Positions 36,453 to 48,557 of a DNA stretch of 64,000 nucleotides are shown here, piece after piece. Every line of letters begins with the position of its first letter. Within the stretch, counting starts at the first letter, position 1. The notes under the pieces were generated by a model. That model was not told where the DNA came from. It saw nothing but the letters and a program-made list of their open reading frames with translations, and searched no databases. The DNA is from Bidens hawaiensis. Its lineage: Eukaryota; Streptophyta; Magnoliopsida; Asterales; Asteraceae. The stretch is taken from positions 48,719 to 112,718 of the forward strand of contig JAIQDT010009123.1 of NCBI GenBank assembly GCA_021521415.1, given 5' to 3'. Position numbers and translations under genes: made by a program.

Positions 36453-38661
36453 ATAATCCCGTCCTTGAGATTTATTGGAATAAATACGGATACTTCTTCA
36501 TTTCTGACTCGAGCTCCCATGTATACTCGGGTCCTCGTCTTGAATCCCATTTGATTTTCACAAGCTTGAGTCGCTTGCGCTTGAGAAACTTGATCATGCT
36601 ATCTTCTATTTGTATTGGTTCTTCTACAAACTTGAGTTTCTCGTTGACCTTGACATATTTTAAAGGCATTGCAAGAATTTCGTCAGCTAAACACTTGCGT
36701 AAGTTGGATACGTGAAACAAGTCATGAATGCCTTTTATTTCTTCAGGTAACTCTAGTCGGTAAGCAATAGGCCCAATCCTATCGAGTATTTTTAAAGGGT
36801 CCAACAAATCGTGGAATTAATTTCCCTTTCTTCCCGAATCTTACTACACCTTTCCAAGGTGACACCTTGAGTAGTACACTATCGCCTTCTTTGAATTCCA
36901 ATGGTTTGCGGCGAACATCCGTATAGCTCTTTTGTCTATCTCTTGCCGCTTTTAAATGTTCACGGTTTTGTATAACTTGATCAATGGTCCTTTGAACAAT
37001 TTCGGGTCCGGATAGCTGATTATCACTTGTCTCTGACCAACATACAGGTGTAATTCACTTTCGTCCATACAAAGCTTCAAATGGTGTCGTCTGGATACTT
37101 GTGTGATAACTGTTATTGTACAAGAATTCCATTAGAGCAAGATGAGTATCCCAACTTCCTCCTAAATCAATAATACATGCCCGAAGCATGTCTTCCAAAG
37201 TTTGAATACTACGTTCAGTTTGTCCATCAGTTTGGGGATGATATGTGGTACTTAGATTCAATCGCGTCCCCATGGATATTTGAAAACTTGACCAAAAGTT
37301 TGAGGTAAAATGACTATCTCTATCATAAATTATGGATATTAGCACACCATGTAATAATACTATGTTTTCGGCGTATAAATGTGCTAACTTATCCATGCTG
37401 AATGTTTCTTGAATAGGAATGAAATGAGCAGACTTGGTAGTCTATCTACAATAACCCAGATTGCATCATTTTGGCGAGAAGTTTTAGGTAACTACATAAT
37501 GAAATCCATGGTTATCATATCCCATTTCCAAATTGGTATTTCGGGATGTTGAAGTAATCCTAACGGGTTTTGATGTTTGGGTTTTACTTTAGAACAGGTT
37601 AGGCATTTGGCAACGTATAGAGCAATATCCTTCTTCATACCAATCCACCAATAATCGTCTTTTAAATTGTGATACATCTTGTCGATTCCCGGGTGCATCA
37701 TGTACTTGGACTTATGAGCCTCTTCAAGAATTTGGTTTCTTAAATTTCCAACCATTGGTACCCATGTTCTTGTACCAAGTCTAAATATTTCGTCATCTCC
37801 TTTAACCAATTGATCGATAGTACCATTTTCCTTTTCGGCTTTAATATTTCCTTCTTCTAGTGCCAACCTCTTAGTTTCTTTGATCTGACTAGCTAAATCA
37901 ACTTTGAGTTCCAATCTAAGTGCTCAGACTCTCTTGGATTTTCATGTTCCTTCCTACTTAAGGAGTTAGCCACAACGTTGGCTTTCCCTTCGTGATATAC
38001 TATCTCACCGTCATAAATCATTGGGAGTTTCCATCCAACGCCTTTGTCTCATATTTAATTCCTTTTGTTCGAATATATGCTTCAGACTCTTGTGATCAAT
38101 GTATATAGTAAACTTTATACCATACAAATAATGTCACCATAACTTTAATACGAAAAGTATAGCGCCTAGCTCGAGATCATGTGTGGTGTAATTCTTCTCA
38201 TGAATTTTTAATCCTTCTGGCAAAGCCAAGATAGGTGCATTGATTAACTTTTGTTTGAGTGTTTCAAATGCTTCTTCTTGTTTTGATCCCCATTCAAACT
38301 TAACTGATTTCCTTGTAAGTGAAGTCAATGGAATAACTATTCTAGAGAAGTCTTGAATAAATCTCCGGTAGTATCCAGCTAGCCCTAGAAAGCTTCAGAC
38401 CTGAGTCGGTGTCTTGGGTTTCTCCCATTTGGTCATGGCTTCTATCTTTTCCAGGTTTACTTGAATACCCTTTCCTTTTATGATATGCCCAAGAAATTGA
38501 ACTTCGGACAATCAAAATTCACATTTAGAGAATTTGGCATACAATTTCTCGTTTCTTAGGGTTTCGAGTATGATTTTGAGATGTACTTGATGATCGTATT
38601 TGGAATTTGAATAGACAAGAATGTCATCAATGAATACGATAAAAAAACTTATCAAGATATG

Positions 38662-40829
38662 TGTAAGGCCCCACTACCGGTGCCCTACATTTGGTGTTGG
38701 ATTTACTCATAAACACAGTTCTAAATATCAGAGTTAATTAAAACTTTGTGCGGAATATAAAACATTCATAAACATTACTTAATAATTTGTAACTTGTCTC
38801 AAACATTCTTTTCTTTCAAAATTAAGACGTTAAATATAAAACATCTTGAGTCTTCAGATGCCAGACTCTTATTCTTCTGCCATGTGTCCCCGCTCAAGCC
38901 AGCTGACTCATTCTACTCACCTGCGTGCATACCAAAAGTTAGCTACGCTGAGTGAGTTCTAGTTAATCACACATCATACAATACATACACTTACCTTCAC
39001 TTATGCATCCGAAGATACATAATAATTACTTTACTGATTTACTTTCATTACATAAGTTCATACATACGATCATACTTTATTACCTTCGTATTATATAAAT
39101 TACTGTCCTTTTCTTTCTCGGATATTATTAGGGTCCGATGCCTTCCTTTTCTATCTCAGATATTATTAGGGTCTTATCCCTCTTTCCTTTGTCTATCTAA
39201 GATATTATTAGGGTTTGATCCCTTTCTTGTATATCTAAGATATTATTAGGGTCTGATCCCTTTTTACTTCTCTATCTCAGATATTATTAGGGTCTAATCC
39301 CTTTCTTCTCTATCTCAGATATTATTAGGGTCTAATCCCTTTCTTCTCTATCTCAGATATTATTAGGGTCTGATCCCTCTTTCTTCATCTTTGTGCATAC
39401 TGTCTTTACATACCCATAACATATACTTTCTTTAATCATTCATAAACATCCATACGTTATACATATATCAATTATACACATTCAACCATCATATACATAC
39501 CTCCCTTGTCAACACGTGCAATATCCGAAGATCGTTCACATATCGACAACCTTTCATTCACATTTAAGATATACATACATAACATATAAATCATACATGA
39601 CATTCACTTACCATTTAAGGTAAGTGTATTAACTATCACATCGAGTATGCACACAGCCCCGAAAACATAACAAGAAAATGGGGCTAGAAACTCACCTGAA
39701 TGCGATTACGTTCACCGTTAATAACTAATCCTTTCTTGAGCTGTGCACGGCTAACTGCGTAATAATTACATGTATTAATCAACTATTACTACTCATATCG
39801 TACTTCAATCTTTATATAACCCGCACGAACGGGGGTCCGGGGGCAGCGCCCTTGGCAGCGGGGTTCTAGGGGCGGCAGCCCCTAGCGGGGTCCAAGGGGC
39901 AGAGCCCTTGGCTGGGGTTAAGCTTTAAGGTATCTTCCGTAAATTAATACAGTTCAAGGGCTATTTGTAATTAATTCATTCTTTTCTAAGTCCAGGGATT
40001 GTTCTGTCATTTCATTAAACTTCTAGTTCGTTACTTGGTTCTTTAACGAATCAGTCCATATAACGAATTGGACCTTCTAATTCGTTATCTCCATTAATGA
40101 ATGGTCATAGCGCATCGGGGGTAATTCGTTATCTTTTCCATAGCGAACTGGGACACGAGCTAAGGCTAGTTCGTTAAGCTTCCATTAACGAATCGCTTGA
40201 CGAATCACCCCTAGTTCGGTAACTTCCCGTTAACGAATTATGGTTAGGTCGGAGAATGTCAGACATTCTCTAACATATCATTAACCTCGTACGCCGTTTT
40301 CCGGCGCCGCAGTCGCCGAAAAATCGCGACTTCGCCGGAAAAAAATACGAGATCTCACTCGTTTTTCACCGTTTTTCGTCCCGTTTGATCCAGATATGAG
40401 CTAGGGTGACCCCTAAGCTCAACTTAGGTTCGTTTTATACCCGATTCCACCTAGATTCCGTGACTTTAACGGTTTAACGGTGCCGGCTCGTCGTTTCGTG
40501 ACTAAATCTAACGGGTTTGAGTTCATACAACATCATATTATCATTACCTTGGATCGAGATTGGTTTTCTATGTTGGTTCGCCTAGAGGAAGGAGAGAAAT
40601 TAGAGAGAAAGCATAAGTGTGTGTTTTGGTGGTGTATGGAATATGTGTAAAATGAATGAATTAAATGGGAAATTAAGGTTTATATAATTATGGATCATGG
40701 GCTTAAGCCTATGGTCTTTCCTTCATAACCTAAGTCCGTAACCTATATCCATTTAACCCAAAACTAGCCCAACTCATGATAACTCCTATTTTCATTTAAT
40801 TAACCGAAACTAGAAAATGGGATGTTAGA
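38662..40829. mobile_element. Solo LTR C inside B reverse transcriptase
   Basis: It starts TGTAAGGCCCCAC and ends GGGATGTTAGA. The flanks ATATG (38657-38661) and ATACG (40830-40834) are a one-mismatch TSD. Removing it restores continuity of the RT region (CTTATCAAGATATG to GTTTGCAAATACG). It is the same family as the A LTR. It contains the seven-unit minisatellite, AACGAATT-type motifs at 40025-40250 and a GC-rich block (GGGGCAGCGCCC) near 39830-39910. Confidence 0.8.
39117..39375. repeat. Seven-unit minisatellite in LTR C
   Basis: Units of about 34-40 bp share CTCAGATATTATTAGGGTCT and ATCCCTTTCTTC. The last four units are nearly identical. Confidence 0.85.
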
Positions 40830-41229
40830 ATACGGTTTGCAAATACGATTCATCATATCCATAAATGCTGCCGGAGCATTAGTGAGTCCAAAAGGCATAA
40901 CAGTGAAATCATAATGTCCATATCAGGTTCTAAATGCCGTTTTGGGAATATCTTTTTCTTGCACTTTCAACTGATGGTAACCCGATTTAATATCGAATTT
41001 AGAACAACAACTTGCTCCTTGGAGCTGAGCAAACAGATCATCGATTCATGGTAGTGGGTATTGTAACCTTATTTAGCTCCCGGTAATCTATGCACATTCT
41101 CATCGATCCATCTTTCTTTTTTACAAATAGAATTGGAGCTCCCCATGGTGAAGAACTTGGTCTTATAAATCCTTTTTCCAATAATTCATCTAACTGTTTC
41201 TTTAACTCTTTCATTTCCGTAGGTGCTAG

Positions 41230-43109
41230 TCAATAGGGAGACTTAGCTATCAGCGAAGTTCCTGGTATAAGATCGATTCGAAATTCTACTTCTTTGTCTA
41301 ATGGGATTCCTGGTAATTCATCAGGAAACACACCTTTGAATTCGGATACAACTGGCATTTCTTCCATTTTCTTGGGTTCGGGTTCTTTAGTTACATAGGC
41401 CATGAATGCAAGGAATCCCTTACCTAAGCAACAACTTGCTTTTATTTTAGAAATTATTCCAACCTTCCCTCCTTCTTTATCACCGGTTATTCGAATGGTT
41501 TTATTTTTAGACGTTCGGATTTCAATGGCTTTATCATTACATAGGATACGGGATTTATTAGATGATAACCAATCCATACCTAAAAGTACATCAAAACCTG
41601 CTAACGTTATAGGTAACAGTCGTACATGTATGATGTGATTGGCTAACGAAATTGTGGCATCATTTAAAGCCTCGGTTATTCTACTTACATTTCCATTAGC
41701 AGTTTCGACTTCATAATGTTTATCTAGTTTAATTAAGGGTACATTCAATAGACTACAAAACCTATAATCTATAAAACTCTGATTCGCACCCGAGTCAAAT
41801 AAAACTCTAGCATAAACATTATTAATGGACACGTACCTGTGATCACGTCCGGTATGTCTGCGGCCTTCTGAGTATCCAGCATGAAGACACACGTGTTCTC
41901 TTTCTTGGTATCGGTCTTGGCACCGCTACCACTTGCACCAGCGGCTGTTACTATCGGCTTTCTCTTCGGACATTCCGTACTAAAATGCCCCTTATCCCCG
42001 CAATCGAAACATACTACTGCTTTTCTTTTGTAGTCGGCTTCAACATGACCCAGTTTCTTGCAAAAACTACATACGATGGTATTTAGAGGTCGTTGACATC
42101 TCCCAAAGTGTCTTCTACCACATGTTTTACAAATTGGACGATTATACACAAACGCCCCTTCTCTCTTCTTCTAAACTTTTTTCATCTTTCATCCAACTGT
42201 CGATCTCCCATCATCTTTCTTTTTCTCGTCCCTATTCCTGGTCATTCTGTCCATTGAATACCCAGCCAAATCTATAGTCGATTCCGTTGTGGATGGCGTA
42301 TGTGAACGAACCAAATCACGGATTTCGATTGGCAATCCGTAAATGTATCATGTCACTTTATTGATTTTAGGAGTAACCAAGTGAGGGACAATCCTACAAT
42401 ACTCAAGAAATTTGTTATTATATTCCTTGAGATTCGTTCCTACAACTTTATGATTCCAAAGCTTAGTTTGTATTTGACCGATTTCATTGATTGGGCAGAA
42501 TTTCTTTAGTATCATTGCTTTAAATGTTTCCCAATCCAAATTGTACATATTCTCTCTACCCTTGACCCCAATCAAAGTATTCCACCATTCAAATGCCTCC
42601 CCTTTGAACATTTGGGAGGTATATTGAACTTTCTCCCTCTCGGTACACTTACTTATTAACACAATCGACTCCATATTCTCCAACCATCAGAGGGTAATAA
42701 TTGCTCCCTTATCGCCATGGAACTCCTTTGGGTTATAAACTTTGAACACTTTGAAATCATAGCCTTTATGTATTTTTAATTTCTTGGTTTTGTCATGTAA
42801 GTCATTCTCGGCAGTAGAGCTTTGATCACTTACCTCTTTCTTTCTTTCGGATTCTTTTTCTTTCTTCTCTGATTCTTTCTTAGAATCAACGGTTTCACTG
42901 TTGCTTCGATTAGTTCTTTTATTAGAGTGAGAAGCAGTTCGACTAGGACCGTTCTTCATGAGTTCATAGAGCGGATTAACAGCCTCTTTTATTAAATCAC
43001 GAATACCGAGTACATATTCATTCGGTATCGCTTGGATATTTTTTTCCATTGTCTTTTCTTTATGTTTACTTTGACTTCCTGATTACTATTAGCATTTCCT
43101 GGTCCAGAC
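41230..43109 (-). pseudogene. B gag and aspartic protease region
   Basis: Gag fragments at 43109-42687 (MSGPGNANSNQEVKV, then a frameshift, then a Lys/Glu-rich stretch) and 42683-42348 (EAFEWWNTLIG, LKKFCPINE, then VPHLVTP). Nucleocapsid at 42149-41769 has a CKTCG-RRHFGRC half-finger, CSFCKKLGHVEADYK, whose last Cys is Tyr, and an intact CCHC, CFDCGDKGHFSTECPKR. The protease follows at 41892-41230 with the active-site triad FDSGANQSF, and VLLGMDWL and FPDELPGIP leading into RT. At least three frame breaks separate the pieces. Confidence 0.8.
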
Positions 43110-43236
43110 ATGCTGTTACATGAATAAGACAGGGTTTTAGAAAAAAATACACACTTTATATTACATTATTTTTGTTACAGGGAAGAAAATACAATAGTTT
43201 ACAACGATTCATAACAACTATAGTTACATAGTATTC

Positions 43237-44441
43237 TTAGTTTCTAATCCACTTCTTAACAAGATTCTTCATCTTGTCATATTTCTTAACGTTTTTCTTT
43301 CCTACGTTCTTTTTATCCACTTTCTCATTTCGTAGCTCGTCCATCGCCGAGTTCGGTGGGTTAGGATATCTCGTTGCTGCTGTTGCGGCTGGAAAGAGAT
43401 AAGCGTTTTTTTAACATACGTTAATTTTCAAAACCGAAAACCCGACCCAATTTAAATTTTCAGATTTGTTATATATATTATGATCTCAAGTTTTGTTTCT
43501 TGTATTTTGTGTGACGTTCGTCAACTTTTATTTGTATTTAGATCCGTTAAACCAATCTGTTTTGTCTTTTTTTTTCTCATCATTTATCATTACTATAATA
43601 TTATCGATGGTGTAAGTATATTGATCGTTTCTTTAATAATTCGTGTTGAATTCCGAGGATTTACGGTTATTGTTTGTGCGTTTCAATTTGTTTAATTAAT
43701 GAAACTCCGAGATTTAAAGTTTTTATTATGTTTAACGATTTGCAAACCATCCAGGTATAATTTAAAAATGATCCAAGTTTATAACTTTTATTACATGTAC
43801 AAAACATTTCAAACTTTAAAGGATTATAGTGTAATTATAGTTTAAATCTTGGTTTAAAGTTATTTGAAACATGAGGGGTCAAAAGTGAAAAATTGTGTTT
43901 AAAATATATTATTTATTTAAAAACAAACCCAGCCCACCCCTATCCCCACGTTTTTCCGGTACCGGATTCCGGCCAACTCCAAAACACACTCTAATATGCG
44001 ATTTGACCCAATTAAAAACTGTAACGACCCTAGACTGTAACGAAAATTAATAATATTCTATTAATAACTCGTAATAGCACCTAATCAAGCCGCGAATTAA
44101 CCCGGTAACCACCGAATTTTAATGAAAATGCAATTACGTTCAATAATCATCATGCACCCCAATCAAACCTATAAAAAGGATCCTAGACTTCATCTAAATT
44201 CTCCCCTATCATCAAACTAATCTAAAATACTTCCTAATATCCCTTGATGTTCATCGAAATCCGATTTCGGCCACACCGCAGTTCACCATAAATTCATAAC
44301 CATTCCAGTAACTATTATGTGTTTTTGAATCTTTATAAGCCAATTAACAAAACCCCTAACTTAGTTTGCACAATCAATGAACCAATTAACACTTTTGAAA
44401 TCTAGGATTTTGAAATGAAGAAGATGAACTTGGGTTTAATA

Positions 44442-44476
<35 letters not shown>

Positions 44477-46470
44477 TTTTTTAATCACAATAAACAAGTT
44501 GGTCCAATGGTTGAGTATGTTTAATGTGGTCATGAAGACCCAGGATTGAACTCGGGCTAGTACACCAGCTTGTTGTCTTTTTTTTAACCATTTCTTATTA
44601 ATTATATAATAAGCTATATATATTTTTGTAAACCATGTTAAATTATTAAAATTACATTTTAATCACTTAAAGTCAACTAAAGACTTATATTTATCATTTT
44701 CACTCAAAAACTCAACTTTCAAAACCTGACAAATTCATTTTAAACTCATTTAAAATATATATATTATGTTTCGTTCGTTAAACTTTATAATTCGTTAACA
44801 CTTTCGTTTTCAAAATAAAATATATCGTTAGCACCAAGAATTCCGTAACCTTTATAATATTCAAACTTAACATTAATCTCGTAATGAAAATAATATTAAT
44901 ATATTAACAAATCGTTAAAATATCGTTAAGATTTAAAAAATAACTTTATAATTCAAAACATTTCAAAATAATAAAATATAAAGCATGTCATTCTTAAAAC
45001 TAATTTATAAACTTCAAAATCGCGTTCGCTCGTCTTTAATTTTTGTCGTATTCTCTTACTTGTAGTTTGCAAGATTCAACCGTTTCGATTTCTTTAATGC
45101 GTTTTCGGTTATCATTTCAAGTTTAGCTTCAAGTTCAAAGGAGAGTTTATCACACCCCTTTTTACGCCTTTACTTTTGGGGGTAACATATATATCCTATC
45201 CAAATTACAATTTCATTTATTCATTATTTACAAACTACAATTCGTTACATGGACTTGTGTGTTTATTTGCTTACTTGCTCAAAGATTACGTGCTCATGGT
45301 TTCCTCATTAAGTATAATCATACGCCCCCCCCCCTATGCACTCAAGACCTCGATGTTATGAGTGGAATAGGGACCCCTGATCCGAGTACGTTGGTTGTTA
45401 CCAACGGAAAAGACACTTACTTGCGGTATTATCCTAGTACGTTGGTGCACAATCCCAACTGGAAAGGACTTTACTTGCTCATTTACACTTGTTCATGGAA
45501 TTGTATGATTTTTATGTACTTATATCAAACTTGTGTGAACTCACCAACTATTCATTTAGTTGACATTATTTTATATATATGCTACAGGTACATCTATTCA
45601 AAGTTGACACAAGAAAAAGACATTAGAACTTAGGGTATTTCAATAAATGGACAAGTTGTTAAATTGTTCTTGTATTTTACGTGTATTTATTGTTACAAAC
45701 TTGTGTACTTGATGTTTAAATTAATTAATGATAATATTGTCACTTAATAGTGTCACTTGTGTTTTGAGTAATCTGTATGTCACACTCAGGCGTTTCCGCT
45801 TTAGCCGGGGTGTTACAGTTTTCCCTTGGATAGAGATGCGGGTTTGCAACGTATGCATGCATTTACATTTCCTCATCAGGAATATTGTTTGTGTAAAATT
45901 CCTGGATAAGGTTTGCTTCCTCGCGGATCTCATTGGCTTGCTGGGAGATTGAGGGTCTCGGTCCATTACATGGAGGAAAATAAGGATTTTCGTTCTCCTC
46001 ATCTTCTTCCTCGTGATCCTCTTCTTATTCTTCTTCCAATCCAAAAAGATTATTTATTGGCGCTTGATATCTTATTTTCTCAAAGGGCATAGTAACCATC
46101 ATCTTAGGTTTCCTACTTAGTCCTGCAACAGTTGGTGGAACCTAGTATTGATAGTTCGGTGGTGGCGATCCAAAATGCCATCTGCTTTGGTCAGAATGGC
46201 ACTCCATCCATTTTGATGAGTCGAAACCCACATCCTGGTTAACTTTGCTTTGCACTTCATGCTCCTCGAATGAATGATAAGTTGGAATCTCGGACGGGTA
46301 ATACTGGGGAATGTTATCTGTGGTATCGTCAGCGATTTCGATTGGACATTGATGGCTTCCCGGAAGATACACGTGTTGACTCCCATATGGTAAGTTCGGA
46401 ATGATTGGTTTATTTTGACTGAAGAAGTTAGTGTAATAACTGTTACTGCTCTCCATATCTGATGGTTCGT
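43237..46470 (-). pseudogene. Extra open frame in the B leader, upstream of gag, split by LTR D
   Basis: Reading the minus strand, one frame continues from about 46470 to 45830 with stops at TAG, TAA and TAG. It includes MESSNSYYTNFFSQNKP, an acidic run (EEDHEEEDEENENPYFPP) and SISQQANEIREEANLIQEFY. LTR D then intervenes. A further stretch at about 43390-43237 has TRYPNPPNSAMDELRNEK, a Lys-rich tail and TAA at 43237-43239. It looks like a decayed additional ORF between the primer site and gag, or a captured host fragment. I recognise no domain. Confidence 0.4.
44020..45817 (+). mobile_element. Solo LTR D in the B leader
   Basis: It starts TGTAACGACCC at 44020 and ends GCCGGGGTGTTACA at 45817. 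The 5-bp flanks are AAAAC and GTTTT, complementary rather than repeated, so the insertion is not simple. It contains an AT run (44443-44473), a tRNA-like patch near 44505-44580 and paired GAGTACGTTGGT / TAGTACGTTGGT units near 45383-45448. Confidence 0.6.
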
Positions 46471-46594
46471 GAATAAAGGTCAGTTTAGTTCGAATGGCTA
46501 CTCGGTGACTACGACCAAGATAGTTAATATAAGACATATGCACTTTAGTTAGATTTAGGGATAGAAAGTTTACCAATCCTATCTTATGCCTACG

Positions 46595-46595
46595 A

Positions 46596-46655
<60 letters not shown>
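46595..46655. repeat. (AAT)n microsatellite, about 20 units
   Basis: An uninterrupted AAT/ATA run in the B leader, 47 bp from the primer-binding site. Confidence 0.95.
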
Positions 46656-46656
<1 letters not shown>

Positions 46657-46701
46657 GTTAAAGCTTAGATACTAATGTTTAATACCTAATTCGCTGAAAC
46701 C

Positions 46702-46720
46702 GATGGCTCTGATACCAACC
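46702..46720 (-). other. Primer-binding site of B
   Basis: On the minus strand, directly after the 5' LTR, GGTTGGTATCAGAGCCATC contains TGGTATCAGAGC, the standard match to the 3' end of plant initiator tRNA-Met. Confidence 0.85.
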
Positions 46721-48552
46721 TGTCACACCCCGACTTAGGGCCTAGGCGTGTGACCACAAGTTGGTACCTGTTTTGTAAATATATCAGAGTTATGGGTTCA
46801 TTTTAACGGAAGACTATTAGGTTGAATATATTATTAATTTACATTGAAACATTACTTGGGAATTAAATACCCAAGTATTCGTTTACAAAATATTTGTTTC
46901 ATATTACAAGGATCATTTAGTTTATAAAAAACGGAGCCATCTTGTAACGCACTTCTATCATCATAAAGACTCCAATCTTTGCTAATGCTACTTATGTTTA
47001 ATTACCTGCAATGGGTTGGAAAGATGCGTCAACTATGTGCCCGTGAACACGTATGACTCAGTAAATCATTTGAATAACAGTTACAATACAAATATAGTTT
47101 TCTGTACACTCAACAGAAGTATTTTTACTTATGGGGTTTGTACCACTTCCCTACACACACAAAAGTGTTCCCCGAGCCACGTAGCCCCTAATAGAGAACT
47201 AGTTATGACTGTTAGCCCGCGGCCACATAGCATTTGACTGTTTAGGCTGAACAATTATGTCTGGATCCAGACACACATGTAATCGGTCTGAGTTGCTTTT
47301 GTTTTCTACTTTGTATTATAACGTTTTAGAGATCACGTAATCTCATGTAAACGTTGACTGACTCTTTAAGACAAACACCCGTTCATCTTATCGAGTATAA
47401 ATATGTTTTGACTGATTTGTAAAGGTTAACGTATTCACCTGTACCGTCGGTGCGTTTGAAACCTTCTTGAATGATTGATATTAACCTATACATAAATAGG
47501 TTCGTATAAATACTTGATTGTGTTTCTTGATTAAGCTATCACTTTCAAGCTTAACCTTGAAATCGTTTATTACTTTGATTGTGAATGAAAACACTTTATT
47601 TTATGCGACGTTTGATATAGCATGATTTGGCCTAATAGGTTATAACACGTTGGTGAGTTTCTCCAGGTAAGTAAACAGGTCCCATGGTTGATTGGGATTT
47701 TTACGAATTACTTTTCCTTAGGCAATAAACTCACTACTAATGATATTCCCCTCACAGTTACTACATGCCCATCAAAATATATCTTTTGTTAACATTACTT
47801 CATCAAGACGTAACGTTTCATGAAAACTTGTTGTGAATGTTTAAGAAATACTTTCAAGGTTGAAGGTCTTATCCTCGATTGATGTTTAAGCTTATAATTT
47901 GAATAACTTAAGCGTAATTCCTACCTTAGTACGAATACTCGGAATGATAATACTAAGAAAAAGAGGAACGGATTGATGATAGGATCTTGATCTACTCGCT
48001 TATGTGATTGCTACTCGATTATAACTTCGTTAACTTGCACAACTACGAGAAAACGGAACGTCGGCTCGTCACAGCAGTCGGGCACGCTTCCCTAGGTTAA
48101 GTATGTGAGAATGAAGGTGATTTTGGGATGAAATGGGTTCAATCCCGCCATCCCCTTTTATAGGCGAAATCAGGGACCCATCGCGATACGCTATGGGTTT
48201 CTCCTTAGCCAGTCGCGTATCGCGACGCTGCAAAATGACGCCGCCTTATCTGGTTGTGACACTTGGCCTGTCATATCGTGCCACGTGTTGACACGTGGTT
48301 GGACACGTGTCGAGGTTACTTAACATAGTCATCACGCTACGCGATGGTCTAAAGGTTTGAGCCATCGCGTATCGCTACGCCGCCCAAAACTGGGTCTTTG
48401 TGCAAGTCCATAGCGCTACGCGATAGAATTTATATATAACCCGCCGCGTATCGCGATGGATGAAGATTTCAGAATGTTCAATTTTAGTTCCTATTTTTAT
48501 AAAGCTAGTATATTTGGCACATTTCTTCTAGTATTATTTACGCTGTGTTACA
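46721..48552 (-). mobile_element. 5' LTR of B
   Basis: 1832 bp, from TGTAACACAGCG to the CGGGGTGTGACA end on the minus strand. U3 carries several CATCGCGATACGCG-type palindromes (48175-48460). The 47030-47600 part is the inverted counterpart of 34000-34500 in LTR E. No gene inside. Confidence 0.85.
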
Positions 48553-48557
48553 TATTA

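Larger units (their letters stand above)
36472..41229 (-). pseudogene. B pol: RT, RNase H, integrase and chromodomain, split by LTR C
   Basis: Read right to left. The RT start lies at 41229-40838 (PYRLAP-type lead-in, then an FVKKDGSMR-like finger). Solo LTR C interrupts here. RT continues at 38656-38340, with LNKLY- and FIDDI-like pieces. RNase H at 38328-38134 reads LPEGLKIHEKNYTTHDLELG, and about 30 residues with the first catalytic Asp are deleted between LPEG and KIHEKN. The integrase zinc region is at 37914-37492 (H-x-H / C-LTC). The core is at 37396-37055 ([24 protein letters not shown]). The tail and chromodomain are at 36807-36472 (DLFHVSNLRKC, RRGPEYTWELE). Multiple frameshifts make it non-functional. 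Confidence 0.8.
35994..48552 (-). mobile_element. Tekay-type chromovirus B, with nested insertions
   Basis: The element is on the minus strand: 5' LTR at 46721-48552, primer-binding site, leader, gag, protease, RT/RNase H, integrase, chromodomain, polypurine tract and 3' LTR at 35994-36435. TATTA is duplicated at 35989-35993 and 48553-48557. It landed in the LTR of element A. The C-terminal chromodomain is typical of the Tekay clade of Ty3/gypsy. It is now broken by LTRs C and D and several frameshifts. Confidence 0.85.

Noticed and set aside
39117..39375. Possible CRISPR-like array (regular repeats with short spacers)
   Set aside because: Units are direct minisatellite repeats in a plant LTR; the 'spacers' are variants of one sequence.
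44505..44580. tRNA-like patch (TTGGTCCAATGG and AGGATTGAACTCGGG)
   Set aside because: Box A and B resemblance, but no cloverleaf with a matching acceptor stem could be drawn; at most a SINE scar. A similar patch at 16770-16870 was rejected for the same reason.
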